Assembly: GCA_009823505.1 (NCBI GenBank)
Contig: VZQC01012376.1
Coordinates: forward strand, 437,433-501,432
Length of the DNA: 64,000 nucleotides
Reading direction: 5' to 3'
Source of the DNA: Rhizomys pruinosus
Lineage: Eukaryota > Chordata > Mammalia > Rodentia > Spalacidae
In this document: positions 47,112-58,456 of the stretch, one piece after another
Position numbering within the stretch: position 1 is the stretch's first letter
Layout of the letters: every line of letters begins with the position of its first letter
Made by a program: the position numbers and the translations under genes
Notes under the pieces: model-generated
Told to the model about the DNA's origin: nothing
The model's database searches: none
Seen by the model: only the letters and a program-made list of their open reading frames with translations

Positions 47112-49665
47112 TAGGGTAGATAACAAATGGTGGGAAGTGTTCTAAGGGTAGCATTACAAATGGTGGGAAGTGTTCTAAGGGTAGCATTACAAATGGTGGG
47201 AAGTGTTCTAAGGGTAGCATTACAAATGGTGGGAAGTGTTCTAGGGGTAGCATTACAAATGGTGGGAAGTGTTCTAGGGGTAGCATTACAAATGGTGGGA
47301 AGTGTTCTAGGGGTAGCATTACAAATGGTGGGAAGTGTTCTAGGGGTAGCATTACAAATGGTGGGAAGTGTTCTAGGGGTAGCATTACAAATGGTGGGAA
47401 GTGTTCTAGGGGTAGCATTACAAATGGTGGGAAGTGTTCTAGGGGTAGCATTACAAATGGTGGGAAGTGTTCTAGGGGTAGCATTACAAATGGTGGGAAG
47501 TGTTCTAGGGGTAGCATTACAAATGGTGGGAAGTGTTCTAGGGGTAGCATTACAAATGGTGGGAAGTGTTCTAGGGGTAGCATTACAAATGGTGGGAAGT
47601 GTTCTAGGGGTAGCATTACAAATGGTGGGAAGTGTTCTAGGGGTAGCATTACAAATGGTGGGAAGTGTTCTAGGGGTAGCATTACAAATGGTGGGAAGTG
47701 TTCTAGGGGTAGCATTACAAATGGTGGGAAGTGTTCTAGGGGTAGCATTACAAATGGTGGGAAGTGTTCTAGGGGTAGCATTACAAATGGTGGGAAGTGT
47801 TCTAGGGGTAGCATTACAAATGGTGGGAAGTGTTCTAGGGGTAGCATTACAAATGGTGGGAAGTGTTCTAGGGGTAGCATTACAAATGGTGGGAAGTGTT
47901 CTAGGGGTAGCATTACAAATGGTGGGAAGTGTTCTAGGGGTAGCATTACAAATGGTGGGAAGTGTTCTAGGGGTAGCATTACAAATGGTGGGAAGTGTTC
48001 TAGGGGTAGCATTACAAATGGTGGGAAGTGTTCTAGGGGTAGCATTACAAATGGTGGGAAGTGTTCTAGGGGTAGCATTACAAATGGTGGGAAGTGTTCT
48101 AGGGGTAGCATTACAAATGGTGGGAAGTGTTCTAGGGGTAGCATTACAAATGGTGGGAAGTGTTCTAGGGGTAGCATTACAAATGGTGGGAAGTGTTCTA
48201 GGGGTAGCATTACAAATGGTGGGAAGTGTTCTAGGGGTAGCATTACAAATGGTGGGAAGTGTTCTAGGGGTAGCATTACAAATGGTGGGAAGTGTTCTAG
48301 GGGTAGCATTACAAATGGTGGGAAGTGTTCTAGGGGTAGCATTACAAATGGTGGGAAGTGTTCTAGGGGTAGCATTACAAATGGTGGGAAGTGTTCTAGG
48401 GGTAGCATTACAAATGGTGGGAAGTGTTCTAGGGGTAGCATTACAAATGGTGGGAAGTGTTCTAGGGGTAGCATTACAAATGGTGGGAAGTGTTCTAGGG
48501 GTAGCATTACAAATGGTGGGAAGTGTTCTAGGGGTAGCATTACAAATGGTGGGAAGTGTTCTAGGGGTAGCATTACAAATGGTGGGAAGTGTTCTAGGGG
48601 TAGCATTACAAATGGTGGGAAGTGTTCTAGGGGTAGCATTACAAATGGTGGGAAGTGTTCTAGGGGTAGCATTACAAATGGTGGGAAGTGTTCTAGGGGT
48701 AGCATTACAAATGGTGGGAAGTGTTCTAGGGGTAGCATTACAAATGGTGGGAAGTGTTCTAGGGGTAGCATTACAAATGGTGGGAAGTGTTCTAGGGGTA
48801 GCATTACAAATGGTGGGAAGTGTTCTAGGGGTAGCATTACAAATGGTGGGAAGTGTTCTAGGGGTAGCATTACAAATGGTGGGAAGTGTTCTAGGGGTAG
48901 CATTACAAATGGTGGGAAGTGTTCTAGGGGTAGCATTACAAATGGTGGGAAGTGTTCTAGGGGTAGCATTACAAATGGTGGGAAGTGTTCTAGGGGTAGC
49001 ATTACAAATGGTGGGAAGTGTTCTAGGGGTAGCATTACAAATGGTGGGAAGTGTTCTAGGGGTAGCATTACAAATGGTGGGAAGTGTTCTAGGGGTAGCA
49101 TTACAAATGGTGGGAAGTGTTCTAGGGGTAGCATTACAAATGGTGGGAAGTGTTCTAGGGGTAGCATTACAAATGGTGGGAAGTGTTCTAGGGGTAGCAT
49201 TACAAATGGTGGGAAGTGTTCTAGGGGTAGCATTACAAATGGTGGGAAGTGTTCTAGGGGTAGCATTACAAATGGTGGGAAGTGTTCTAGGGGTAGCATT
49301 ACAAATGGTGGGAAGTGTTCTAGGGGTAGCATTACAAATGGTGGGAAGTGTTCTAGGGGTAGCATTACAAATGGTGGGAAGTGTTCTAGGGGTAGCATTA
49401 CAAATGGTGGGAAGTGTTCTAGGGGTAGCATTACAAATGGTGGGAAGTGTTCTAAGGGTAGCATTACAAATGGTGGGAAGTGTTCTAAGGGTAGCATTAC
49501 AAATGGTGGGAAGTGTTCTAAGGGTAGCATTACAAATGGTGGGAAGTGTTCTAAGGGTAGCATTACAAATGGTGGGAAGTGTTCTAAGAGGTAACATTAC
49601 AAATGGTGGGAAGTGTTCTAAGGGTAGCATTACAAATGATGGGAAGTGTTCTAAGCATTACAAAG
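47112..49665. repeat. 33-bp minisatellite, about 77 copies
   Basis: Unit: ATGGTGGGAAGTGTTCTAGG plus GGTAGCATTACAA. Phased from 47127, there are 74 exact 33-bp units up to 49568, one 34-bp unit (49569-49602), one more full unit and a truncated one. Units 1-3 and 71-74 carry CTAAGGG; units 4-70 (67 in a row) carry CTAGGGG and look identical. G outnumbers C 12 to 3 per unit on plus. Since 33 is 11 codons, three huge frames stay open (MVGSVLGVALQ on plus, MLPLEHFPPFV and TPRTLPTICNA on minus). They are artefacts of phase, not genes. Confidence 0.99.
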
Positions 49666-50800
49666 ACTGTGAAACAGCATGAGTGTGGGAAAGATGCTGA
49701 GCACACAAGGTTGGCTTTGGAGTACCATGGCTGTTGGAGTCTTTGTGTAAAAAATAGCAAAGGTTTTCACCACAGAGCAGAGACAACCCACACCAGGCTG
49801 CCTGCCTCCTGTTCCCCTCACAGTCATATTCTGTCATTCAGCCCACGACCTTTACAATGTGATATTCTTGATGACACTAAGTCTCAAATTCTTGAAGAAC
49901 TGCTTTGTGAAGAATAATGTGGAGCTTTTCTAGGTATCCATACAGAGCAGACTTTGCTTCTAATTGAAAGAACTCTAGAAAGATAGAGACTTGCCCTCAT
50001 GATTGGAGTCTGATGCTTGCTGTAACTATTGGAAGCCTGGACCCATCTGAAGAAAGTATGCTGATCTGAAGGAAACTGGTCAGTTATAAGGTGAGGAAAG
50101 CAAATTACTAAGTCAAGCAGGGGCGTTAGCAGTGTAGCCAAGGGGCAGGAGATTCTCCATAACAGTTACTCTAATGTGGAAGTGGGTAAACTCAATCAAC
50201 TGCCTGTATTTCCTATTAACCAACATACAATGGGGTTTTGTGGTAATTCTTGGAGTCCCAGTGCCGTCTAAAGCTCCCTCCCTCCCATGCGCTTCTTTGC
50301 TGTGATTCCCAGCCATCAAGACAACTTCTCCTGGCCTGTGTCCAAATAAAGTTCTACTAATAGGAGCCATTCCAAGAAGGGTTGTATTTGTTGCATATTT
50401 TAGAGTAATATAAAATCAAAAGAATGAGAGAAAAAAAAGGATTGTATTTCTGATTGTAAATTTTTAAACACTCACTATAGTTTTGTGTTGGTCACTGAAA
50501 CTTAACTCTGCTAATGTAGCTCATTGCTTTGAGATGTTGGTTCTAGAAATCAAGTTGCTGGATGGAGTTGTTCTAGAATTGGAGTGCAATGAAACACACA
50601 GTGTGCTAAGAATTACTCCCATTCTACTTGCACTGACTTGTCCCATGCTGACATAGGAATATGCTATGTTGCTCTTGCTAGAAGACCAAGAATAGAATAG
50701 GTCAGTGTCAGTTAAGAAACATGAAGTCCCTCTGAAATGTCTATTCTCTCTCCTTTTTACTCTCCCACAGTTGACGTGGAGTCCCTTACATGTCAGCTAC
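49666..50800. other. No recognised feature
   Basis: Begins AAGACTGTGAAACAGCATGA then GTGTGGGAAAGATGC, which looks a little like decayed C2H2 zinc-finger sequence (CGK phrase) but lacks paired C/H spacing. Otherwise unassigned. Confidence 0.35.
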
Positions 50801-50810
50801 GTGATCCCTT

Positions 50811-51032
50811 ATTTTTAAATATTTTATTTATTATTATTATTTTACATTTATGAGTGTATTACCTGCATGTGTGTAAGTTCACTTGTGTTGCGAAATGCCT
50901 GTGGAGGTCAGAAGAAGGTGTTAGATCCTCTGGAACTGGAGTTATGGACTATTGTTAGCTTCCATGTGGGTGCTGGGAATCAAACGTGGGTCGTCTGTCA
51001 GAGCAGTCAGTGGTCTTAACCTCTCCACCCCT
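50811..51032 (-). mobile_element. Old B2 SINE
   Basis: A reverse B2 (AATGCCTGTGGAGGTCAGAA, TTCCATGTGGGTGCTGGGAA, AGCAGTCAGTGGTCTTAACC). GTGATCCCTT (50801-50810) and GTGATCCTTT (51033-51042) give a 9/10 duplication. More diverged than the other copies. Confidence 0.88.
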
Positions 51033-51042
51033 GTGATCCTTT

Positions 51043-52149
51043 CTTGATTAGAGTTAAGCTACCTCCTTTATTCAGTTACATTTTCCTTTCTTTTCTCCTT
51101 TCCCTTTGTCTATACTGAGTCTATACTGGTGTAATATGTCCCTCAATCAACAATGAATAGGTCAATTTGAAGGTACCTGGCTTGGAGTTAGAAAGTGGTT
51201 GTTTCTCATCTGTTCTTCAAAAGACAATGTTGAGTCCATGCAGCAGCCCCACAAGGATGTCTGGTTCTACCCCTTAAGGAAAATCCTCAAAAACCAACCA
51301 AGTGACTCCCTGTTGATGAATACTAAGGACTTACAGGATTCCTGGAAAAACTGGCTTCTGCTTCTGGCCACATTGCTTTGTTTACTTCCTAGAAGGCTAC
51401 AGGGGCAGGAAGTTAGGGTGATGTGGGAGTGTGAGAAAGTGCAGGAAGAGGAAGTGAGCTAGAAAGAGGGACTTGGCCAACCCTTGTCGTAGGGCCAGAA
51501 AGTAGAACCTCACCAGCTGGTACTTGAAAAAGATCTGTTCATGAAAAACATTAGCCTGTACTGTCAGGATGCTAAACCTTCATGAAGAAGAAAATATTTG
51601 CTATCTGAGCTGCAAAAGAAAAACACCGTATCTGAGATACTGAGTGATGACTGTGGTCATGGGTATTAATGACAAGAACCCAGCAGTTTCTGGTTTAATG
51701 ATGGATGACTGCTGGACTTAGAGAAGTACAAGTATCTGTTGGGCTGTGGGACACCAGCCCATGGATCTAGGCCAGTTTGTAGCTACTATATTGGTGAACC
51801 CAGCCTAGTAGGTCCCAACTTGGTACTTGCATGTATTCACCAAAACAGATTTTTAGCACATGACATTGGGGCTTACCCTAGCTTCTACTGTAGATCCCAA
51901 GGAGTTCTCCGTGGAAAACAACGTGTAGGTGGGGGCTGGTAGACTGTTTCTGAGACCAACTTAAAGACAGTGAGAAGTTCAACTCTAGTCCAGACAGTTT
52001 GAGAATCTCTTCTATTTAAAAGATTATACAGTTGGATGAGGAGGCAGGTATAAGATAATGATTTATAAATATGGTTTCAGGCCCAACATCTCATTCCATT
52101 AACACATAACTAGAAGGAGCTTTGCAGGCTTCTGAGGGAGAAGGATCAT
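51043..52149. other. No recognised feature
   Basis: Unassigned. The right part may belong to the body of the L1 whose 3' UTR follows, but I cannot see a coding motif. Confidence 0.35.
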
Positions 52150-53056
52150 TAATAGTCTTACTTGGTTGTGAAATCTTCAAGCTATAACAACCAACCTGGT
52201 AAGATGTGCCTATTGGTGCAATAGTGGCGCAACTGTAGTGGAGGTAACCAATTCTTTCTGAGTAAGACTTATTTTACAGAACTCATGCCTGGCACTATAA
52301 ACTTATCCAAGATCCCATGGCTGTGACATCATAGAGCCCAGGGGAGAACATACAACTATTATTTTGCTAAAGAAACATGGTATTAAACCATCTTGAAAAT
52401 ATTCATCTCTATACCCAAATATAAGGTCAGCCCTCTTCTAAGACATTTCATTTATCAGTGGGTAGTGATTAATACAGGGACTCACAGCTGGTAAGAATTC
52501 AGAAAATGAGTAGCTGTGTGTGGCATGCTCAACCCTAAATGAGACATCTATGTAGCACCCCCTCCTCAAATGGCTCTAGGAGCATTGCACAGAGGAGTAG
52601 AATGATTGCAAGAGCCAGCAGTTGAGGTGGCAGACTGCAGCAAAACAGTGTTTTCTAGAAACAACAGAGATATTGCATTTATGAATTCACAGCACTTGTA
52701 GTTGCTTGCACAAAACCTGCACAAGATGAAAGCACTCAAAATTTGAGCATAGATGGGAAAGGGGCTCACAAAGCCACACCCCTGGCAGGGGAGTTTTGAC
52801 AGTTGAAGGCTATTAGAGTAAGGAAAGTCAGTTTTCTTCAGGGACGTGGCCCCTGTTAGGGGCTCCATGCTCAAGTGGACGGCCCTGCACTCATGTACCT
52901 ATGGACAGCTCTGATTGAACTAAGTAGTTTATGAACGATGTTGGGAAGGGTATGAGATGGGGGATTTTGAGAAAGAATTGGAAGCAATATAGGGGATTGG
53001 TTTGATCAAAGTACTTTGTATACATGTAGGAACTTCTCAAAGAATAAATAAAAAAT
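52150..53056 (+). mobile_element. Lx-type L1 3' UTR, longer copy
   Basis: It matches the 45.4-46.3 kb copy in order: CTATAACAACCAACCTGG, CATGCCTGGCACTATAAAC, GATCCCATGGCTGTGACATC, GATTAATACAGGGACTCAC, AACCCTAAATGAGACATCTA, AAGAGCCAGCAG, GTTTTCTTCAGGGACGTGGC and ATGCTCAAGTGGACGGCCC. It ends in TTGATCAAAGTACTTTGTAT and AAAGAATAAATAAAAAATG (poly-A signal and tail). Old, diverged L1 3' end. Confidence 0.72.
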
Positions 53057-54595
53057 GATTTAAAGAGTTTGTTGTCATGGAAATAAGGGAATTCCTTAGA
53101 GGTAATAAACTAAAAAGACACTGTAACACCATGAACGTAGCGATGCCTAGAGTTAGCCACTTCTCAGAGGTTAGCTTCAACCCCTATAGCATGTTTTAAT
53201 AAACACTGAAACACCAGGGGTCAGGAGACAAAACCTAAGTTGGGAAATCAGGAGAATATGAAGCCAGGACCATGGAAAGGACACTCAATCATAAGGTTTC
53301 AGTGACTATTGTACTTTGTCTATGGCCACAATGCTGGTGTGGGATAAACCAGAGTTCCTCAATGACACCAGTAGTGGTTTATTGCTCATACTTCTGGCCC
53401 AGAAGCCTGGAAGTTCTGCTCATCTTGGATGGACCCACACCTCTTTTGGTAGCCCACTAAGGTAGCATTAGGTAGAAACACAAGATGACGCTCCACACTT
53501 CTACTGGGACCCAATAATGTGTACGCTATTGGAGAGGGCAAAATCAACAAATATAAACACCCTTGAAGTCCTTCAAGGCTCAGCATTTGCTATAATTTGC
53601 AATATGTCATTATCGAAATAGAGTCACATGGCAAGGGTAAGAATCAGAGGAGGAAGCTACTACAAGGCTAAGTGACTCAACAGTGTATCGAAGGAGGAAT
53701 AATAGATTGACAAGCACTCCTGAAAATTCTGTCCACCTAGAACCTAAGAAAGTGACCTTACTCAGAATCAGGGTCTTTGTAGACATGAGTAGCTAAGAAT
53801 ATCAAGGTGAAATTATCCTGAGTTTGGGGGACAGGGAAAACTCCAAGTTCTGGTATCTCTGCACAAAGAGAAGAAGATTCAGGGAGACACATAGGGAAGG
53901 AGGCCATGTGGAGATAGAGGCAGGGCCTGGAATGCTGTCCCACAGGTCACAGGACATGTAGCAGCTAGATGGCAGACGAGGGTGGTTCCCTCAAAGACGC
54001 ACAGCCTTGCCAAGTTGACATAAGATGGCTGGCCCCAGATGTAAGAGAGAACACGTTCCTTCTAGCCATATATTGCTGAAGCCCTAGTAGATATATGGGA
54101 AAGAACTGGGACTAATTATGTATTTGATATTTTAATCTGCTAATTAGAAACAGTGGTAGTTGGGTGGAGGATGTTCTTGGCCTTGTGCTGAGTAGACAAA
54201 TAGTAGAATTTTCTCAGAGAATTTTTAACCACTAATCTGCCTTCTTAAGAGTTAAGGGGGAAAAATCACACAACTTTTGTAGACTGCAACCCTTTCTGCC
54301 TCCTCTTGTGACAAAAAACATAAAATCCAAACTCGGGGTTTAGTTTTCAAGTGGCCTTGAGTTAGAGGTGCCCAGGGAGCCTGCCAGGAGCAAAGGCAGA
54401 TTCTCTCTGGAGGTGCACACATTAAATACAAGCCACCAAGAGTCCCTGAATATAAGGTCCAGAAGCATATTTTCCTAACTGAAAATCACTCATTTCAACA
54501 TGACAACAAGCAAGAGCTAGAAGAAATAAACTAAGGAATCAGACAACCAAAGAAAAATCATTATAGCTGAAAGAAACAGAAGTGGAAAATGTAGG
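53057..54595. repeat. Possible ancient LTR fragments at 53280-53460 and 53730-53835
   Basis: AGAAAGTGACCTTACTCAGA and GGGTCTTTGTAGACATGAGT with TAGCTAAGAATATCAAGG resembles a block found in old MLT-type LTRs. 53272-53460 (TTTCAGTGACTATTGTACTT...GGTGTGGGATAAACCAGAG) has a repeat-like character. The rest is unassigned. Confidence 0.35.
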
Positions 54596-54599
54596 GTGT

Positions 54600-54965
54600 C
54601 ATGTTCTGAGTTGTGTCCCTCAAAATTCCTGTGTTGATGCTTCTGAAAGTGACTGTGTATAGGAAAGGGCCTTTCTAGGAGTGGTAAAGGTAGCAGGGCG
54701 CTGTCAGGGTGAGCTCCAATGTCATTTGACTGCTGTCCTCATAAGCAGAGATCTGTTAGACAGCACAGGGAGGGAGGCCTGTGTGCAGCAGAAGGACTGA
54801 AGACACAGCCAGAAAGCTGCCATACGCAAACCAAGGAAGGAAGCCTTGGCACCCTGGACTTCTGTGGATCTTGGATTTCTAGCCCTCAGGACTGGGAGAG
54901 AGAAAATTAATTCTCACTGTTTAATCCACTGCATCTGTTATACTTTGTCACTATAGCACTAATGC
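54600..54965 (+). repeat. Probable ancient MLT-type LTR
   Basis: GTTGTGTCCCTCAAAATTCC, AGTGACTGTGTATAGGAAAGG, GACTGCTGTCCTCATAAGC, GACACAGCCAGAAAGCTGCC, TTGGATTTCTAGCCCTCAGG and AATTAATTCTCACTGTTTAA with TACTTTGTCACTATAGCACTAAT follow the order of old mammalian MaLR LTRs. Family assignment is by eye only. Confidence 0.5.
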
Positions 54966-55374
54966 AGTTACCTATTCGCATCCATGAGGGGCTGTTTCCA
55001 GGACTCTGGTTGATACCTAAATATATGAATGCCCAGGTCCTTTATATAAGATGCTGCAGTATTTCCCTGTGCATATCCTCCTCATTTCTAGATGGCTTAA
55101 AATACCCAGTACATACAAATACCATGTCAATAACTGGTATACTGAATAGTTTGGGGAATAATGACAAGGAAATTCTATATGTATTCAGTAAAGACACATA
55201 TTTCTTTAAAAAAATTTTAAAAATTGGCAGGTAGATGAACTTAGATACAGAAGGCCAATTATGCAAAATGTTTGAAGGGATAATGAAGGATGTATATGTC
55301 CAGTTCACAAGCAAGGGGTTATTGAAATTAGGTAAGCAAATTTCATAGAAGAATCCCCCAAACTTCAAAATTTT
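54966..55374. other. No recognised feature
   Basis: Unassigned AT-rich sequence. Confidence 0.4.
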
Positions 55375-55385
55375 AAAACAGCATG

Positions 55386-55704
55386 CACAGCCATGTTTAT
55401 TACAGCTTTCTTCACAATAGCAAAGAGCTGGAACCAACACAAGTGCCCCTCAACTGACGAGTGGATAGAGAAAAAGTGGTACATCTACACAATGGAGTTC
55501 TATGTAGCAGTAAATAAAAATGACATCATGAACTTTGCAGGTAAATTGATGGAACTAGAAAATATTAAGTTAAGTGAAGTAACAGTCCCAGAAAAACAAA
55601 CGACAAATGGTATCCCTCACCTGTGGATGCTAGCACCAATTACCTAGTTGTAAGGCAAACTAAGCAACCTTAATATTATATTCCTTGTAATCTGAAAAAA
55701 AAAA
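55386..55704 (+). mobile_element. 5'-truncated L1 (ORF2 C-terminus) with 11-bp target duplication
   Basis: The sense strand encodes MFITAFFTIAKSWNQHKCPS, then TDEWIEKKWYIYTMEFYVAV, close to the ORF2 C-terminal region. The frame continues past the usual SLICGC end with small changes. A short 3' UTR and an A14 tail follow. AAAACAGCATG occurs at 55375-55385 and 55705-55715 (the A part may merge with the tail). A dead-on-arrival L1 of about 320 bp. Confidence 0.9.
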
Positions 55705-55715
55705 AAAACAGCATG

Positions 55716-57260
55716 ATTAGAGGATGAGGAGATGGATTCCTGGATTAAGTTCTTTCAGTCCAAGTATGAAGACCTGAGCTCAGATCAGTAGCACCCCTGT
55801 AAATACTGGCCACAGGAGTGTGTGTCTCTAATGACGACACTAAGGTGGAGTGGGCAGAGGCAGCAGAGACTTGCTGGCTAGCCAGTCTAGCAGAACTGAT
55901 GAGCTCCAAGTTCACTGAGAACCTGTATTGGAAAATAAGATGGAGAAAGAAAGGTAGAGGGAGACATCCAATACCATCCTCTTCCCTATCTGTACACATT
56001 CATGGGTGAGCATACCTGCACACACGCATTCATGTACACACACACAATCATAATTATAAATGAAAGTGTATAATGCTCAATCATATACTTGTACATGGAG
56101 CTAAAGACAACCAGAACATAGTAGAGAGACAAGATGGAGATGAAGAAAATACAGCAACATGGCGGGTAGAACAAGAAGGTCCAATAGGCATAGTCAGCAT
56201 CATAACAGATGAGCCAAGAAAGAACAGGCTCCATCATTGGTTACCCTGGTTAACAGAATGGCCCGGCTCTGGAGGTTGCTGCTGGGAAAGACACGACATT
56301 GATGGTGATGGTTGATATAGATCTTCTTGGTGACAGAAAACAAGAAGGAACAGGAAATGAAGGGAGGCAGAGCATGTGCTAAGACACAGAGGTTTGAAGC
56401 CAGAGACTTCAGGGCGGGATGAGGAACTGTATGCAACAGTGTTGTAACACGTTGCAAGAATGTTTCCGTGCACTACTATGGGCCCAGGGTTTGGAAGTGG
56501 GCAGAGGGAAGGGTTCTGGTCAGCACACTACAAATATGTTGTCTGAGTTTAGGGCTGGTTGATGGAAGTCTTTATGTCAGGAAGTGGTGTGATCCATTCT
56601 GGGCTCAGGAAGGCATTCAGTGATGGTGGCAGATTAATCAATAGAGGCTGACTGTGAGATCTCTTTGTTCTTGGAAGGCTGTGGTCAGGGAGACCTTCAG
56701 ATCTTTTACACCTACTTTCTAGGATGAGAGGGAGTATCTGCCTTCAGACAAACTAGCAAATTAAACAGTATGACCTTGGATGTTCTGAGCCGTGATAAAC
56801 TTCTTGAGATATCACTTAATTCTCACTGGATTTCTCCTATCACAGAGCCTTACCCAGGGGACGTCTGTCCTTCCACTCTGATGCCAGATTCCGTCCAACT
56901 TGACTCTGCGTCCATGCAGTGGGAACATTGGCCAAGCAAGAGATGGCTTTCATTTTCCCTCAGCCTATCTTGCCCTCCCGGGCAAATCTGGGCTCAGCTA
57001 CCCAGTTCTGGGTTATTATGGTCTGGTACTGTCCTTCCTCTCACTGGGTCCTTTGTTGGCCATGTGGAGAGTTGGGAGAACAGAAACTAAAATTTTCAAT
57101 CTGCAGCTGGAGGAAACTGTTACAAGGTTCCTGTGTGAATTGTCCCAACAGTTCACCCAGTTATCTCAGAAGGTCAGTGTCATTATCCTTATTTTATGAA
57201 AGCAAGAAAACAGCTTGTCTATGTTACCAGGACCAAATAAAGGGCCAAACTAAATTCAAA
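55716..57260. other. No recognised feature
   Basis: Overlapping frames at 56770-57293 on plus are open in three phases but have no domain. 57165-57215 has a faint MIR look (TCAGTGTCATTATCCTTATT). Confidence 0.4.
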
Positions 57261-57263
57261 CCT

Positions 57264-57930
57264 GTAGCATGCCTCAGGGAACCGCGCAGCTGAGGGTCTG
57301 GCCCTGCCCCAAGGAGGAGCAAGCAGCATGGCCTAGATGTGTGATGCTGGGTGAGGCAAGGTGTGCAGCGGCTAGGAATTGGGGGGCTTATGATTGGTCC
57401 TGGGAACTGACGTCATTTGGTTTATAAAATCAACTTGTGGCAAGGAGTAAATTTGAATTTCATAGTAACATCATCATGGAATTCCCGGCCAATATTTTTT
57501 ATTAATTATTGCGTGCATACAGGCTAAGGTAGGCCTGCATTTCGTTCGGGTGGCCAGTGGGTTGGAAAGAGATTCCTTTGCGGATCACCAATCTGGGTAG
57601 CTGGTGTTGTGAGTGGGTATTGGCTGAAGGGAAGCGATCAGCCATCAGCCTGAAATTCCTGTCCAGGCTCTGGGCAGGTGAGAAGTCATGGCCAAGAGTG
57701 GAACATGTGTCTCGTGGGTCCAGATTAAGAGCCTAAATTGGAATTACCGCTTAGGCTGGGCTACGGGAAGTAGCTGGCTGGTCTCTGCGCCGAGAGGCCA
57801 GCTCCCCACAGTGTTTGCAAAGTGGGCACTGTGTCCCCATCCCCCTTAGCAGGGCCACGTGGTCCCTGTTCGGCATAAAAAGAAAGCTTCGTACACAAAT
57901 CCTGTGGGCCAGTCTCAAAGCAACTCAAAG
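57264..57930 (+). mobile_element. LTR-like element, copy 1 (plus)
   Basis: It shares a long run of aligned blocks with the reverse complement of 61795-62560: CTCAGGGAACC/TTCAGGGTACC at the 5' end, the CCAAT-CRE-TATA segment, AATTCC...TGCATACAGGC, TCAGCC.. and GAAATTCCTG, and CACAGTG...CACTGTG toward the 3' end. A repeated unit with a complete promoter in its first third looks like an LTR, but I do not see convincing TG...CA ends or a target duplication, and I cannot name the family. Confidence 0.6.
57393..57430 (+). promoter_or_regulatory. CCAAT - CRE - TATA promoter in LTR-like copy 1
   Basis: ATTGG (reverse CCAAT, 57393-57397), a perfect palindromic cAMP response element TGACGTCA (57408-57415) and TTTATAAAAT (57421-57430) are compactly ordered, predicting a start near 57450-57460. 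A donor-like CAGGTGAGA occurs near 57677. In copy 2 the CCAAT (62420-62424) and TATA (62388-62395) are kept but the CRE reads GACCTCA, so it is lost. Activity is inferred, not shown. Confidence 0.6.
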
Positions 57931-58340
57931 AGCTAGAAAAACAGTTTTCTAGCTCTCTTACTCTGTCCGCAGCACTACCCACAAGGCCAGCTACTGAAGG
58001 TAACACTTACACACACCACCTGTAGGCCACTTCCCCCAGCATGGGTGGCTTCTCCCTTTTCTTCCTGGTTAAATGTGTTTATATACCATTCTCTCCCACT
58101 GATAGTCATGCTTGGCTTAAATGCATCTTATTTTAAATGCTATTAATCAGTATCATTTATAAACAGTAATTGAACTTCTTGCTTATTAAATGCTGCAATA
58201 TATGATGAAGGGTATGTGATCAGGATGCTGTAGTCTGATTGACACCCTTGCACGTAACCTCTGCTGACCCCAAGTCCAGCCCTGGGATATTTGCTTCCTA
58301 GAGATCTGGCTCTGTAACTACTTTGCATCAAAGTTGTTTT
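57931..58340. other. No recognised feature
   Basis: Unassigned sequence downstream of the LTR-like element. Confidence 0.4.
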
Positions 58341-58344
58341 TTTT

Positions 58345-58456
58345 TTTATTGAGTTGGAATGTTTTTACATTTTGCTTTTGGTTGCACAAGAATTGAACCT
58401 AGGGCCTCATGTATGCTAAGGAGATGCTCTTACCACTGAGTTATTTTCCCAGCTTT
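58345..58456 (-). mobile_element. ID/B4-type SINE fragment
   Basis: AAGAATTGAACCTAGGGCCT, CATGTATGCTAAGGAGATGC and CTTACCACTGAGTTATTTTC are the reverse of an ID-like head and B box, next to a T-rich tract (58335-58347). Confidence 0.6.

Noticed and set aside
47112..49665. CRISPR array
   Set aside because: The repeats are contiguous with no variable spacers, and the context is mammalian.
47098..49682. Three open frames of 820-850 codons on both strands
   Set aside because: The frames are 11-residue repeats caused by a 33-bp unit without stop codons in three phases. There is no unique sequence, no domain, and the two strands are open together.
49666..49920. Possible zinc-finger gene remnant next to the 33-bp array
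   Set aside because: A single CGK phrase occurs but no C-x2-C...H-x3-H spacing or HTGEKP linker, so there is no real support.
57477..57700. A first exon with an ATG downstream of the CRE-TATA promoter
   Set aside because: The frame from ATG at 57477 closes quickly, and the segment is shared with a dispersed copy at 62 kb, so a host gene is not supported.
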